Positions 10,202 through 20,189 are shown, numbered from the stretch's first letter. The stretch: DNA of 64,000 nt from Flavobacteriales bacterium ALC-1 (GCA_000171875.1 ABHI01000001.1:569001-633000); one strand, 5' to 3'. The notes: generated by a model from the letters alone, not told the origin. Made by a program: numbers and translations.

Positions 10202-12679
10202 ATGCAACGTTTTATTACATTTTTATTTTCAATATTGATCTCATCAACTTTTTACGCTCAAAACCAACAATACCAAGGAAAGTTTGAGCCTATAGACAAT
10301 ATGATACCTCAACCTAATGTCTATCGTTCTGCAAGTGGTGCACCAGGAAAAGCCTATTGGCAACAAAGAGCCAATTACAAAATTAAAGCGCAGCTTGATG
10401 AAAAAAACAACACTATAAGTGGAGATGAAACGATTACTTATTACAATAATTCCCCTGATAACCTTAACTACTTATGGATTCAATTAGAGCAAAACGTCAA
10501 TAAAAAAGAGAATGAAGATTTTGGTTATGCTTTTGGTAATGTGCGTGATTCTATGAATACAAGGCACATGCAATTTTTAACGCGTGCTATTGATTTTCCT
10601 GCTGGTTATACTATTAAATATATAAAAGATACTAATGGTAAGTCTATAAGGTCTTTAGTTAACAATACGATGATGAAAGTGCTTCTAAGTAAACCCTTAA
10701 AATCTGGTGAATCGCTAACATTTTCAATAGGATGGTCGTATCATATTACTGATAGAAGTATGTATTTACTATCACGTGAAGGTTATGAATATTTTCCAGA
10801 AGATGATAATACGGTTTATTTGATTGCACATTGGTTTCCTAGAATGGCAGTTTATAACGACACAGAAGGTTGGCAGAATAAGCAATTTCAAAAATTAGGA
10901 GAGTTTGCCCTAGAGTTTGGTGATTACGATGTTGAAATCACAGTGCCTGCGGACCATTTAGTCGCTTCAACAGGAGATTTAAAAAATGAGTCTAGCGTGT
11001 TAACTAAAACTCAACAACAACGCATGGCAATGGCAAGAAAATCTACTGACAAACCTGTAATGATTGTGACTCCAGAAGAAGCCAGAGCCAACGAAAAAAA
11101 CAAAACTACCAAAACAAAAACATGGAAGTTTAATGCCAAAAATGTTAGAGATTTTGCATTTGCGTCATCACGTAAATTTATTTGGGACGCACAAGCAGTG
11201 CCTTTAGAAACGCACACAGCCATGGCTATGTCATTTTACCCAAAAGAAGGTTTACCTGTTTGGAGTGAATCTTCTACTCTAGCTGTAAAAAATGCATTAG
11301 AAGTATTCTCAAAAGAAGTTTTTGAATATCCCTATCCTGTTTGCATTTCTGTAAACACCTCTAACATTGGCATGGAATTCCCGATGATTAGTTTTAATGG
11401 AGGACGACCTGTTAACGGAAAAATGACCGACAATGCTAAAGCTGGAATGATTGGCACTATTGTACATGAAGTTGGGCATAACTGGTTTCCAATGATTGTA
11501 AGTTCAGATGAGCGTCAATGGATGTGGATGGATGAAGGCTTAAATACCTTTATTAGTCAACGCACTATGGAAGAGCGTTACCCAGAATATCCGCACACTC
11601 AACCTAAAAGCATTGTCCCTTTTATGAGTGGTGATAAAAGTATTATGCGCCCTATTATGACCACATCTGACAATGATTTATTATCGCAATTCGGTGCTAA
11701 TTATTATCTAAAGCCTACAGTAGGTTTACAAATGTTACGTAACTCAATTGTTGGTAAAGAATTATTTGATCAAGCGTTTAAAGAATATGCTAATCGTTGG
11801 AAATACAAGCATCCAAATCCTGCAGATTTATTTAGAACACTAGAAGATGCTACAGCTGTAGATTTAGATTGGTTTTACAGAGGTTGGTTTTTTACGACCG
11901 ACAATGTAGATATGGAGTTGACCAATGTAAAATGGTTTACGGTTGCTAATGAGGAAAATATTGAAAATAGAAATAACGTTACACAAGCAAAAATAAAAGC
12001 TGAAAATGCTGGAGAGAACACTTCTGATTTTGCTGGTGGACCAGAATCTATAACTATGGTTCCTACACCAGATCAAGCTTATGGACAGTTTTTATCGCGT
12101 ATGGACGACCCAGAAATACGTAAACAACTCTATGGTAAAAATATCTACGAGATAACGGTTAAAAATGTTGGAGGACTCATTATGCCTGTAACCATTGAGT
12201 GGCAATATACAGATGGCACTAATGAAATTGATACATTACCTGCTGAAGTATGGAGAACTAATGAATATGAAATCACAAAAACCTTTATAAAAGAAAAGCA
12301 AGTTAAAAAAGTAGTCTTAGACCCAAATTTTGAGTTTGCTGATACAGATACCAAAAATAACAGCTTCCCTAAAGTTGAAGAAACTTCTGATTTTGATACA
12401 TTTAAAAATAGCCAAGTAACCAATGAGTTATTCGATACCTATGTTGGCACTTATAGAATAGACGAAGGGTTTGAAGCTAAAGTTTACAGAAATAAAACTG
12501 AGTTTTATGTTAAAGTTGCTTCATCACCAGAAGACAGGATATACCCTGAATCAAAAACATTGTTTAGAGTAAAAGAATTTGATGCAACGGTTGAATTTGT
12601 CCCTAGCATCGATGGTGGTAAAATGGGCATTATTTTAGCAAGAGGAGATGAACGCTATAAAGGTGTAAAGATTGATTAG
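10202..12679 (+). CDS. Secreted M1-family zinc metallopeptidase
   Basis: 825 residues with a signal peptide ending ...STFYAQ. The gluzincin signature HEVGH is at 422-426, with the third zinc ligand E445 in WMDEGLN, giving HExxH-(18)-E as in M1 aminopeptidases. The usual exopeptidase GAMEN/GGMEN loop is replaced by SNIGMEFP, a variant common in the Bacteroidetes secreted M1 group. Residues about 600-740 form an Ig-like domain and the last 80 residues a small beta domain. No T9SS tail, so probably periplasmic. It is transcribed divergently from ppa. A near-match -7 element (TACCTTG) lies at about 10166. Confidence 0.9.
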   Translation: MQRFITFLFSILISSTFYAQNQQYQGKFEPIDNMIPQPNVYRSASGAPGKAYWQQRANYKIKAQLDEKNNTISGDETITYYNNSPDNLNYLWIQLEQNVNKKENEDFGYAFGNVRDSMNTRHMQFLTRAIDFPAGYTIKYIKDTNGKSIRSLVNNTMMKVLLSKPLKSGESLTFSIGWSYHITDRSMYLLSREGYEYFPEDDNTVYLIAHWFPRMAVYNDTEGWQNKQFQKLGEFALEFGDYDVEITVPADHLVASTGDLKNESSVLTKTQQQRMAMARKSTDKPVMIVTPEEARANEKNKTTKTKTWKFNAKNVRDFAFASSRKFIWDAQAVPLETHTAMAMSFYPKEGLPVWSESSTLAVKNALEVFSKEVFEYPYPVCISVNTSNIGMEFPMISFNGGRPVNGKMTDNAKAGMIGTIVHEVGHNWFPMIVSSDERQWMWMDEGLNTFISQRTMEERYPEYPHTQPKSIVPFMSGDKSIMRPIMTTSDNDLLSQFGANYYLKPTVGLQMLRNSIVGKELFDQAFKEYANRWKYKHPNPADLFRTLEDATAVDLDWFYRGWFFTTDNVDMELTNVKWFTVANEENIENRNNVTQAKIKAENAGENTSDFAGGPESITMVPTPDQAYGQFLSRMDDPEIRKQLYGKNIYEITVKNVGGLIMPVTIEWQYTDGTNEIDTLPAEVWRTNEYEITKTFIKEKQVKKVVLDPNFEFADTDTKNNSFPKVEETSDFDTFKNSQVTNELFDTYVGTYRIDEGFEAKVYRNKTEFYVKVASSPEDRIYPESKTLFRVKEFDATVEFVPSIDGGKMGIILARGDERYKGVKID

Positions 12680-12755
12680 CTTGTGCTTTAACCATAAAAA
12701 ACATGCTGGTTTTAAGATCAATTAATAAAATTTTAGATACTAATTAATTTAAAAT

Positions 12756-14180
12756 ATGAGGACTAAATTAATCATCATTTTAGCTTTTTTTTTCTTAACT
12801 TATTGTAATAAAAATGATTACAATAATAACGAAGTTAGCACCTGTGATTCTCTCAAAAATTATTATGGAGACATAACCTTTTCTACTCAAAAAGATATTG
12901 ATGATTTTGATAAATTAGGCTATACAGCCATACATGGATATGTAATTCTCAATTCTGATAATTCTGATGATGACCCTATAAAAAATTTAAATGGACTATT
13001 AGAATGTATTACCTACATTGAAAATGGCGTATATATTAGTAATAATTCAGAATTAGAGAGTCTTGAAGGTTTTTTAAACAATGTAACCTCCCTAAACAAT
13101 TTGACCATAGAAAACAACAACAGTCTAGTTGTATTTAATGGATTTAATAGCCTTATTTCTATTGAAAATAGATTGAAAATTTCAAATAATGATACATTAG
13201 AAAACATGGAGGGTCTTACAAATAACGTAACTTCTATTTATAGATTACTTATTGAATCTAATGCTAATTTGGAAAACTTGAATGGGCTCAATGCAATTTC
13301 AAATATTAATGAAATATCCATAATTAATAATGATTCATTAGAAAGCCTAGAAGGCTTTATAAACGGTATTTCTTCTTGTAATCATTTAACTATAAAAGAT
13401 AATGAGGTTTTGTCAAATATGAACGGGCTCGAAAATTTAGTATCTATATCTAATTTACTAATAAGAAATAATAGTAATTTAATTAACTTAGGTTGGTTTG
13501 ATGCTTTAACTAATGTAACAAATGTAGAAATCAATAATAATGCTTCATTAGAAAATTTAAATGGATTTTTAACTAATGTATCTTCGATTAATTCTTTATA
13601 TATATCCAAGAATCCAAATCTACTTAATTTAGAAGGGTTAGAAAATTTAAACACTTTAAATGATTTATTTATCATTAATAATGACGGTTTAATAGACTTA
13701 AATGGTTTAGATAATCTAACTAATATTTCCAATAGTATTTTCATAAACTACAATGAATTATTAAGCAATATTAATGTCCTTTCAGCCAATACAAATAATA
13801 ATTTGGATTATATCTCAATAGAAGAAAATCCCTCCCTAATGAATCTTAATGGCTTAATTAATCTAACCAATGTAGGGGCAATAAAAATATCTGACAACGA
13901 TAGCTTAGTGAATTTAGAGGGTTTAGATAATTTAGTTAGCACAGGCATATACCAGCGTGAAGGAATTTACATAGAATTTAATGATGGATTAGTAAATGTT
14001 GATGCTCTATCAAATTTAATTACCGTTAATACTCTGAGTATCGGTTTTAATACAAGCATGTCCAATTTATGTGGCATAACAAATTTAATAACTAATGGCT
14101 CATATGTGGTATATGACATAGCACAAAATATTTACAACCCTTCTGTAAATGATTTTTTAACCGGAAATTGTAGTTTATAA
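12756..14180 (+). CDS. Asn-rich LRR-like (receptor L-domain) lipoprotein
   Basis: 474 residues. The N-terminus (MRTKLIIILAFFFLTYCNK) is a probable lipoprotein signal with Cys17, although Tyr at -1 is not ideal. Residues about 75-450 consist of roughly 14 repeats of about 23-25 residues following GLxNLTxIxxLxIxNNxxLxNL, forming Asn-ladder solenoid turns as in bacterial LRR or receptor L-domain proteins. No catalytic motif and no T9SS tail. Likely a cell-surface binding protein. The stop codon overlaps the start of the next gene (TAATG), implying co-translation. The gene is more AT-rich than its neighbours, partly because of the Asn/Leu/Ile bias. Confidence 0.75.
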   Translation: MRTKLIIILAFFFLTYCNKNDYNNNEVSTCDSLKNYYGDITFSTQKDIDDFDKLGYTAIHGYVILNSDNSDDDPIKNLNGLLECITYIENGVYISNNSELESLEGFLNNVTSLNNLTIENNNSLVVFNGFNSLISIENRLKISNNDTLENMEGLTNNVTSIYRLLIESNANLENLNGLNAISNINEISIINNDSLESLEGFINGISSCNHLTIKDNEVLSNMNGLENLVSISNLLIRNNSNLINLGWFDALTNVTNVEINNNASLENLNGFLTNVSSINSLYISKNPNLLNLEGLENLNTLNDLFIINNDGLIDLNGLDNLTNISNSIFINYNELLSNINVLSANTNNNLDYISIEENPSLMNLNGLINLTNVGAIKISDNDSLVNLEGLDNLVSTGIYQREGIYIEFNDGLVNVDALSNLITVNTLSIGFNTSMSNLCGITNLITNGSYVVYDIAQNIYNPSVNDFLTGNCSL

Positions 14181-14620
14181 TGATAAACAGATTAAAATTT
14201 TCAATAGATATAAAAGCCGATAAATCTAAGATATGGCATGCCCTTTGGGATGATAGCTCATATCGTGATTGGGCAAGTGTATTCTTTGAGGGTTCTTATG
14301 CTGATACAGATCATTGGAAAGAAGGCAGCACCGTAATGTTTCTTGCTCCAGATAAAAGTGGTATTTATAGTAATATCGAAAAACACATTCCTAATACAAT
14401 GATGTCCTTTAAACATATCGGAAACGTCATAGGTGGAAAAGAACAACCCATTGATGATGACACAAAAATATGGTCAGGAGCTACAGAAACTTATACCATT
14501 ACTGAAGGAGTAGACCATAACATACTTACTGTTGACATAGATATCCTTGACGAGCATGTAGAATTTATGTCTAAAACGTTACCTAAAGCATTAGAAAAGG
14601 TGAAAAACAACTGCAGCTAA
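14180..14620 (+). CDS. SRPBCC/AHSA1-like (START-domain) protein
   Basis: 146 residues without signal peptide. The N-terminal pattern FSIDIKADKSKIWHALWDDSSYRDW and the C-terminal helix KTLPKALEKVKN are typical of SRPBCC (Bet v1/AHSA1-like) small-ligand-binding folds. It overlaps the preceding LRR-like lipoprotein gene by one base and converges on the DUF5686 gene 16 bases downstream. Ligand and role are unknown. Confidence 0.8.
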   Translation: MINRLKFSIDIKADKSKIWHALWDDSSYRDWASVFFEGSYADTDHWKEGSTVMFLAPDKSGIYSNIEKHIPNTMMSFKHIGNVIGGKEQPIDDDTKIWSGATETYTITEGVDHNILTVDIDILDEHVEFMSKTLPKALEKVKNNCS

Positions 14621-14636
14621 CAACAAATAAATTGTC

Positions 14637-17147
14637 TTAAAAATAAAATCCAAAACTACCAGTAATACCAAACTTTCTAGCATCAGGATTATCGAGATAA
14701 TTTCCTCTGAAGTTAAAATCTATACGTAGTATTTTAAATATATTGGCAACACCAATGCTATACTCGTAATAGATACGAGAATCTGGTGCCACAAGAGGAA
14801 TTTCTACTAAACTCCCTGTTGTGCTTAAAGCAATGTTTTTATCCGATAACTCGCCCCAAACACCTCTTATACTAGCAATAGCTCTAAGGTTATATTTCTT
14901 TAAGAACGGAATCCGCGAAAATAATCTGCCATTAAAATTATGCTCTATATGCATAGATGTATAGGTATCTGTCACAAATTCATAAAAATCGAGCTGAGAA
15001 AAGGTATTATAGATTGAAAAATAACTTTGATTTCCAGGCACTACACTTAATAATGCTAATGGTACTTCACCAAATGTCTTACCAGCTTCTATCGAAGTTG
15101 TCAATCTACCGAAACCACCAACTTGCCATGGTTGTATATATGAAAACTGAACTTTTGTATAATCAAAATCACTATCAAACCAATCACGGTCTCCACGACT
15201 AACTTGAGCGAATAAACGTGCATAATTATCATTCTTATTTTTGCGTTCCACTCCAAAACCTGTCATTTGACGTTTAGGAAAATATGATAACGATAATCTG
15301 CTTTCAAATTGTTTTACTTCTGAAGAGATACCATTTGATGATTCGGGATCATTATAATCTAAACTAAATGTAGGTGATGCTGAACTTAAGGTTTTAAAAC
15401 TTCCATCTAAACGTACTTCAAAATTTCTTGCGGGTTCAATGGACATTCCAAAGTTGGTTAAACTGATACTTGTCAACTTATCATTAGAACCAGTACCTAT
15501 AACTGCCGATGATGCCAAGCTACGACCTAAAACATCAGTGGAACTTGTTAAACTTGCACCTATCTGTTCGACATCTCTTCGATTACCTCCAAAGATGGTC
15601 AATCGACTTCGTTTATCTAATAACCATTTACCAGATATACCATATTTAAACTTGTCATCTCTAAAGCCGTAAGCTAAAAATCCTTCTAACCTCCATAAAT
15701 CATTAGGTCCAAAATAGGTTCGACCACCAGTTCTTAAACGTAAACCTTCAACTTCATTAAATCCAAAAGTTGAAAAAATAGGACCATAATCAAAATTAAT
15801 ACTAGGAAATTCAACATAACCAGAAGCCAAAATACTACCTAAGTTATAGAGTCGTTTAAACTTTTTTACCGTTTTAAGTGTATCTAGCATTTTATAAACT
15901 CCTTTTTCGTCTTTATTTAAAGCTTCAAGTCTATTATTTTGCCAAAAATCATCTTCTCTATTGTAGACATCTTCATCATAGTTATAAACGACCTTATCGT
16001 AGTATTCTTTATCCTTAGGTTGATTGAATTTATAATTATCATAAAGTGTCGTTCGCTTTCCATAAACACCTCGAGATTTTTCCTTTTTATTCAATGCAAA
16101 ATCCGACAGAAAGTAATCCCGCTTAATTAGAAAAACTGAATCATTTAAGACCTCAAACTCTTGTTCTATATAAATTTCTTTAACCCAATTTATATTAGCA
16201 CTTTTTGAGGCTTGAAGATTAATTTCTTTAATGGCGTAAGTAGAATCATTAACCCAAAAATCACCTTTAAAGGTCAATTCATTTTTTCGACGTGGATAAT
16301 AGATAATATTATAACACCATTTGTTATCAATATATGCACTGTCTGATAAGACATAATTGTAGGTCTGAATACCAGTTCTACTTAAAGGACTCACAAAACT
16401 CTTATCGAAAAACTTGAGGTAATTATCATAGACATTATATTCTGAATATAAGTCATCTATAAAATCTATAATCACTTGATTGTTACTAAAGCCAGAATTT
16501 TTATTGCCTAATAAATCTTCGCGCTCCTTATTTATAACATTATCACCAGATACCTTTTTCACAGATTCATTTAAGAAAATAGGTAGATATGTTTTACCAG
16601 TTACACTAGATGTATCTACCTCTTCAAAAACAAACTCCATACCTTTAAAGAGTTTGCTTTTTATTAAAGCGCTGTCTATAGTATTAAGGTCAAATTCGAC
16701 TTTTTCATATTGGTCGTACTCGTATTGCTTAAATTGGTTTAAGCCATTTTTTCGTTTTCGTTTCCAAATTTCTTTAAGGATGCGGATTGCTGGATTTTCA
16801 GAAGCTTTTTTAGATTGCTTACCTGTAACGATAACAACCTCATCTAGTGATGATGCTTCTTCTTTTAAAATAAACTTTAAATCGTAATTAACACGTTTGG
16901 TTAATTTTAGTTCTTGTATTTCAAAACCTAAAAAAGAAACAACCAGTATTTCCCTATTTTCATCAGATTCTAAATAGAATTTTCCATCTTCGTTAGTAAT
17001 AGTTCCTTCTGTAGTTCCTTTAAATAAAACATTCGCAAAAGGAATGGGTTCATTGTTTTCATCAAACACATGACCACTAACTTTAGTCTGCGCTAAGGCA
17101 ACCAAAACATTAAGGCATAAAAATGCTATAAATAGTTTTATCTTCAT
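14637..17147 (-). CDS. DUF5686 outer-membrane protein with CarboxypepD_reg-like domain
   Basis: 836 residues from ATG 17147, chosen because it directly begins the signal peptide MKIKLFIAFLCLNVLVALAQ; a start at 17168 would add seven residues. After cleavage comes a carboxypeptidase-regulatory-like domain (about 20-105: GHVFDENNEPIPFANV, TNEDGKF), then the long DUF5686 region rich in aromatic beta strands, ending in FGFYF, a barrel-type terminal Phe. Such proteins are frequent in Bacteroidetes outer membranes; no substrate is established from the sequence. Convergent with the SRPBCC gene. Confidence 0.85.
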   Translation of the reverse strand: MKIKLFIAFLCLNVLVALAQTKVSGHVFDENNEPIPFANVLFKGTTEGTITNEDGKFYLESDENREILVVSFLGFEIQELKLTKRVNYDLKFILKEEASSLDEVVIVTGKQSKKASENPAIRILKEIWKRKRKNGLNQFKQYEYDQYEKVEFDLNTIDSALIKSKLFKGMEFVFEEVDTSSVTGKTYLPIFLNESVKKVSGDNVINKEREDLLGNKNSGFSNNQVIIDFIDDLYSEYNVYDNYLKFFDKSFVSPLSRTGIQTYNYVLSDSAYIDNKWCYNIIYYPRRKNELTFKGDFWVNDSTYAIKEINLQASKSANINWVKEIYIEQEFEVLNDSVFLIKRDYFLSDFALNKKEKSRGVYGKRTTLYDNYKFNQPKDKEYYDKVVYNYDEDVYNREDDFWQNNRLEALNKDEKGVYKMLDTLKTVKKFKRLYNLGSILASGYVEFPSINFDYGPIFSTFGFNEVEGLRLRTGGRTYFGPNDLWRLEGFLAYGFRDDKFKYGISGKWLLDKRSRLTIFGGNRRDVEQIGASLTSSTDVLGRSLASSAVIGTGSNDKLTSISLTNFGMSIEPARNFEVRLDGSFKTLSSASPTFSLDYNDPESSNGISSEVKQFESRLSLSYFPKRQMTGFGVERKNKNDNYARLFAQVSRGDRDWFDSDFDYTKVQFSYIQPWQVGGFGRLTTSIEAGKTFGEVPLALLSVVPGNQSYFSIYNTFSQLDFYEFVTDTYTSMHIEHNFNGRLFSRIPFLKKYNLRAIASIRGVWGELSDKNIALSTTGSLVEIPLVAPDSRIYYEYSIGVANIFKILRIDFNFRGNYLDNPDARKFGITGSFGFYF

Positions 17148-17234
17148 ATTAAAAACAAACTTCATCAATAACCATGCTAAATTTAGCTTTAAGTTTATTA
17201 ATGAAGTTTAAAAACGCAGAAAACTGCAATTTAT

Positions 17235-18212
17235 TTATTTGTACATCACTTTTTTCACCGCCTTAACAACTGAGTCGCTATTAGGCAACCATTCTGCTAA
17301 TAAAACTGGTGAATATGGAGCTGGAGTATCAGCTGTATTAATTTTTACAACCGGAGCATCTAAATAATCAAACGCTTCAGATTGTACAATGTAAGTCAGT
17401 TCTGTTGAAACATTACCAAAAGGCCACGCTTCTTCTAAAATCACTAAACGATTAGTTTTCTTTACAGATTTTAAAACAGCGTCTTTGTCTAATGGCCTCA
17501 CGGTTCGTAAATCTATAATCTCACAAGAAATACCTTCTTTCTCTAATTCGTCTGCAGCTTTATAGGCTTCTTTTATAATCTTTCCGAAAGACACAATGGT
17601 AACATCATTTCCTTCGCGTTTAATTTCTGCAACACCAATAGGAATCGTGTATTCTCCTTCTGGCACTTCTCCTTTATCACCATACATTTGCTCACTCTCC
17701 ATAAAAATTACTGGGTCGTCATCTCTAATAGCAGATTTCAGCAACCCTTTTGCATCATAAGGATTTGATGGTACAATTACTTTTAATCCTGGAGTGTTAG
17801 CAAACCAACTTTCAAAAGCCTGAGAGTGTGTTGCTGCTAATTGACCTGCTGAAGCAGTAGGCCCTCTAAAAACAATCGGACACTTAAACTGACCACCAGA
17901 CATTTGTCTAATCTTAGCTGCATTATTTATAATTTGATCAATACCAGCTAAAGAGAAATTAAAGGTCATATATTCTACAATGGGTCTATTACCAGTCATT
18001 GTAGAACCTATAGCTATACCTGCAAAACCAAGTTCAGCAATAGGTGTATCTATGACACGCTTATCACCAAACTCATCTAACATGCCTTTTGAAGCTTTAT
18101 AAGCACCATTATATTCAGCTACTTCTTCACCCATAAGATAAATACTTTCATCTCTGCGCATCTCTTCGCTCATCGCTTCACAAATAGCTTCTCTAAATTG
18201 AATTGTCTTCAT
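17235..18212 (-). CDS. pdhB: Pyruvate dehydrogenase E1 component, beta subunit
   Basis: 325 residues, the standard length for separate E1-beta chains. With E1-alpha and thiamine diphosphate it carries out decarboxylation of pyruvate (or a related 2-oxo acid) for acetyl-CoA formation in the cytosol. Diagnostic stretches are REAICEAMSEEMRRD, LMGEEVAEYNGAYKASKG, the ELGFAGIAIG and EYMTFNF region, and the C-terminal EEAWPFGNVSTEL. The alpha subunit and E2/E3 are not in the window. Upstream on the minus strand is a -7 element TATTTTTG. Distinguishing it from branched-chain E1-beta relies on overall resemblance and on RDESIYLMGEEV. Confidence 0.92.
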   Translation of the reverse strand: MKTIQFREAICEAMSEEMRRDESIYLMGEEVAEYNGAYKASKGMLDEFGDKRVIDTPIAELGFAGIAIGSTMTGNRPIVEYMTFNFSLAGIDQIINNAAKIRQMSGGQFKCPIVFRGPTASAGQLAATHSQAFESWFANTPGLKVIVPSNPYDAKGLLKSAIRDDDPVIFMESEQMYGDKGEVPEGEYTIPIGVAEIKREGNDVTIVSFGKIIKEAYKAADELEKEGISCEIIDLRTVRPLDKDAVLKSVKKTNRLVILEEAWPFGNVSTELTYIVQSEAFDYLDAPVVKINTADTPAPYSPVLLAEWLPNSDSVVKAVKKVMYK

Positions 18213-18234
18213 GTTCTTATTTTTATTCGAATAG

Positions 18235-18242
18235 CAAAAATA
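18235..18242 (-). promoter_or_regulatory. Predicted -7 promoter element for pdhB
   Basis: Minus strand reads TATTTTTG, an exact TAnnTTTG match, 22 bases upstream of the pdhB ATG. Confidence 0.45.
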
Positions 18243-18367
18243 GGAATAATTGAAAAACTTTATGAATCAAATTTCTTTAAAATTTATTATGCGTGCATAG
18301 TAAAATTTCAATTATTTATAATTATCTTCGTGCTCTAGAAAAAAGACGTTTAAATAAATAATTTTTT

Positions 18368-19114
18368 ATGAAGATATTAGTATGTATTAGTCATGTTCCT
18401 GATACAACCTCAAAGATTAATTTCACAGATGGTGATACTAAATTTGACACTAATGGTGTGCAGTTTGTTATCAATCCTAATGACGAATTTGGTTTAACGC
18501 GTGCCATGTGGTTTAAAGAAAAACAAGGTGCTAGTGTAGATGTTGTTAATGTTGGTGGAGCTGAGACAGAGCCTACTTTAAGAAAAGCATTAGCGATTGG
18601 TGCAGATTCTGCAATTAGAGTGAATACTGAAGCTACCGACGGTTTTGCTGTTGCTAAGCAACTAACAAAAGTAGTTAATGATGGAGGTTATGATTTAGTA
18701 ATTGCTGGTAGAGAATCGATTGATTATAATGGTGGAATGGTACCAGGAATGTTAGCGGCTATGGTTGATGCAAATTTCGTTGCAAATTGTATTGGACTAG
18801 AAGTTGATGGAACTAACGCTAAAGCTATTAGAGAAATTGATGGTGGTAAAGAAACCGTTAGTACATCTTTACCTTTAGTAATAGGTGGACAAAAAGGATT
18901 AGTTGAAGAAAGTGATTTACGTATCCCTAACATGCGAGGCATTATGATGGCTCGTAAAAAACCTTTAACAGTTGTTGAACCAATAGATGCTAGTTTAGAA
19001 ACAAAAGCCTCTAGTTTTGAAAAACCAGCTCCAAAAGGCGCTGTAAAATTAGTTGACCCAGATAATATAGATGAATTAGTAAACTTACTTCATAACGAAG
19101 CTAAGGTGATCTAA
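18368..19114 (+). CDS. etfB: Electron transfer flavoprotein subunit beta
   Basis: 248 residues. ETF-beta carries AMP and, with ETF-alpha (FAD), passes electrons from acyl-CoA dehydrogenases to ETF:quinone oxidoreductase. The sequence begins MKILVCISHVPDTTSKI and shows NPNDEFGLTRAMW, the AGRESIDYNGGMVPGMLA nucleotide-binding loop, and the conserved recognition region LRIPNMRGIMMARKKPL. The etfA gene follows 112 bases downstream, a gap that contains two repeat palindromes. A weak promoter (TATCTTCG at 18323) lies upstream. Confidence 0.95.
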   Translation: MKILVCISHVPDTTSKINFTDGDTKFDTNGVQFVINPNDEFGLTRAMWFKEKQGASVDVVNVGGAETEPTLRKALAIGADSAIRVNTEATDGFAVAKQLTKVVNDGGYDLVIAGRESIDYNGGMVPGMLAAMVDANFVANCIGLEVDGTNAKAIREIDGGKETVSTSLPLVIGGQKGLVEESDLRIPNMRGIMMARKKPLTVVEPIDASLETKASSFEKPAPKGAVKLVDPDNIDELVNLLHNEAKVI

Positions 19115-19121
19115 TCTGTCA

Positions 19122-19139
19122 TTCCTGCTTTGGCAGGAA
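19122..19139. repeat. REP-like palindrome, first copy
   Basis: TTCCTGC-TTTG-GCAGGAA, a perfect 7-bp-arm palindrome just after the etfB stop codon. It matches the second copy at 19191-19210 apart from the loop. Confidence 0.8.
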
Positions 19140-19190
19140 ATCGAAGATTAGCGAATGCTAATCAACAAACCTATTAATAACATATTATAG

Positions 19191-19210
19191 ATTCCTGCTT
19201 TCGCAGGAAT
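19191..19210. repeat. REP-like palindrome, second copy overlapping an alternative etfA start
   Basis: ATTCCTGC-TTTC-GCAGGAAT, perfect 8-bp arms. The ATG at 19209 that could start etfA six codons early is made by the last bases of this palindrome. Such palindromes occur dispersed in many flavobacterial genomes (general knowledge, not checked). Confidence 0.8.
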
Positions 19211-19226
19211 GGCAAAAATTAAAATC

Positions 19227-20189
19227 ATGTCAATACTTGTATATACAGAATCCGAAAACGGAAAATTTAAAAAAGGAGCTTTAGAAGTAGTATCTTACGC
19301 TAAAGCAATTGCAGACCAAATGGGAACATCGGTTACTGCTGTCGCTATTAATGCAGACAATATAGAAAGTCTAGGAAATTATGGTGCTTCAAAAGTACTA
19401 TCCATAAAAAATGATGCCTTAAATAACTTTAATGCAAAAACTTATGCAGCTGCCATTGTGCAAGCTGCTAAACAAGAAGGTTCTAAAATAGCAGTAGTAA
19501 GCTCTAGTGCAGACAGTAAATATTTAGCTCCATTATTGGCTGTTGGTTTAGATGCAGGTTATGTTTCTAATGTTGTTGAAGCACCATCTAGAATATCTCC
19601 ATTTACAGTAAAGCGTTCTGTTTTTACGAACAAAGCATTCGCTAATACAGAAATTAATACTGATGTAAAAGTTGTTGGATTATCTAACAATTCATTCGGA
19701 TTGGTTGAATCTGGTGGAAATGCTTCAGTTGAAGATTTTTCACCATCATTACCAGATTCTGGTGTAAGTGTTGAGTCTGTAGATAGAGCTACTGATAAGG
19801 TTAGTATTGCTGATGCAGAGGTTGTTGTTTCTGGTGGTCGAGGCTTAAAAGGTCCTGAAAATTGGGGAATGATAGAAGAACTGGCAGAAGTTTTAGGAGC
19901 AGCAACAGCTTGTTCTAAACCAGTATCTGATTTAGGATGGAGACCTCATAGCGAACACGTTGGGCAAACAGGAAAACCTGTAGCATCAAACCTTTACATT
20001 GCTATTGGTATTTCTGGAGCCATTCAGCATTTAGCAGGTATTAACTCTTCAAAAGTAAAAGTCGTTATCAATACAGATCCTGAAGCACCTTTCTTTAAAG
20101 CTGCAGAGTATGGTGTTGTTGGTGATGCTTTTGAGGTAGTACCAAAGTTAATCGAAAAATTAAAAGCTTTTAAAGCTGCAAACGCATAA
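19227..20189 (+). CDS. etfA: Electron transfer flavoprotein subunit alpha
   Basis: 320 residues from ATG 19227 (MSILVYTESENGKFKKG), preferred over ATG 19209 because the earlier one lies in the repeat palindrome and homologous proteins begin at the ILVYTE strand. The C-terminal FAD-binding domain is intact: SGGRGLKGPENW, KPVSDLGWRPHSEHVGQTGKPV and LYIAIGISGAIQHLAG, with NTDPEAPFF near the end. It forms the heterodimer with the upstream etfB product and acts in fatty and amino acid oxidation. Confidence 0.95.
   Translation: MSILVYTESENGKFKKGALEVVSYAKAIADQMGTSVTAVAINADNIESLGNYGASKVLSIKNDALNNFNAKTYAAAIVQAAKQEGSKIAVVSSSADSKYLAPLLAVGLDAGYVSNVVEAPSRISPFTVKRSVFTNKAFANTEINTDVKVVGLSNNSFGLVESGGNASVEDFSPSLPDSGVSVESVDRATDKVSIADAEVVVSGGRGLKGPENWGMIEELAEVLGAATACSKPVSDLGWRPHSEHVGQTGKPVASNLYIAIGISGAIQHLAGINSSKVKVVINTDPEAPFFKAAEYGVVGDAFEVVPKLIEKLKAFKAANA

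Noticed and set aside
13382..13744. Minus-strand ORF of 120 residues within the LRR-like gene
   Set aside because: Open only because of the repeat composition; no start context or recognisable protein.
16480..16887. Plus-strand ORF of 135 residues in the DUF5686 gene
   Set aside because: Antisense to a clearly coding region, with no family features.
19209..19226. Six-codon N-terminal extension of etfA from ATG 19209
   Set aside because: The ATG is formed by a repeat palindrome, and the usual EtfA N-terminus begins at the next ATG.
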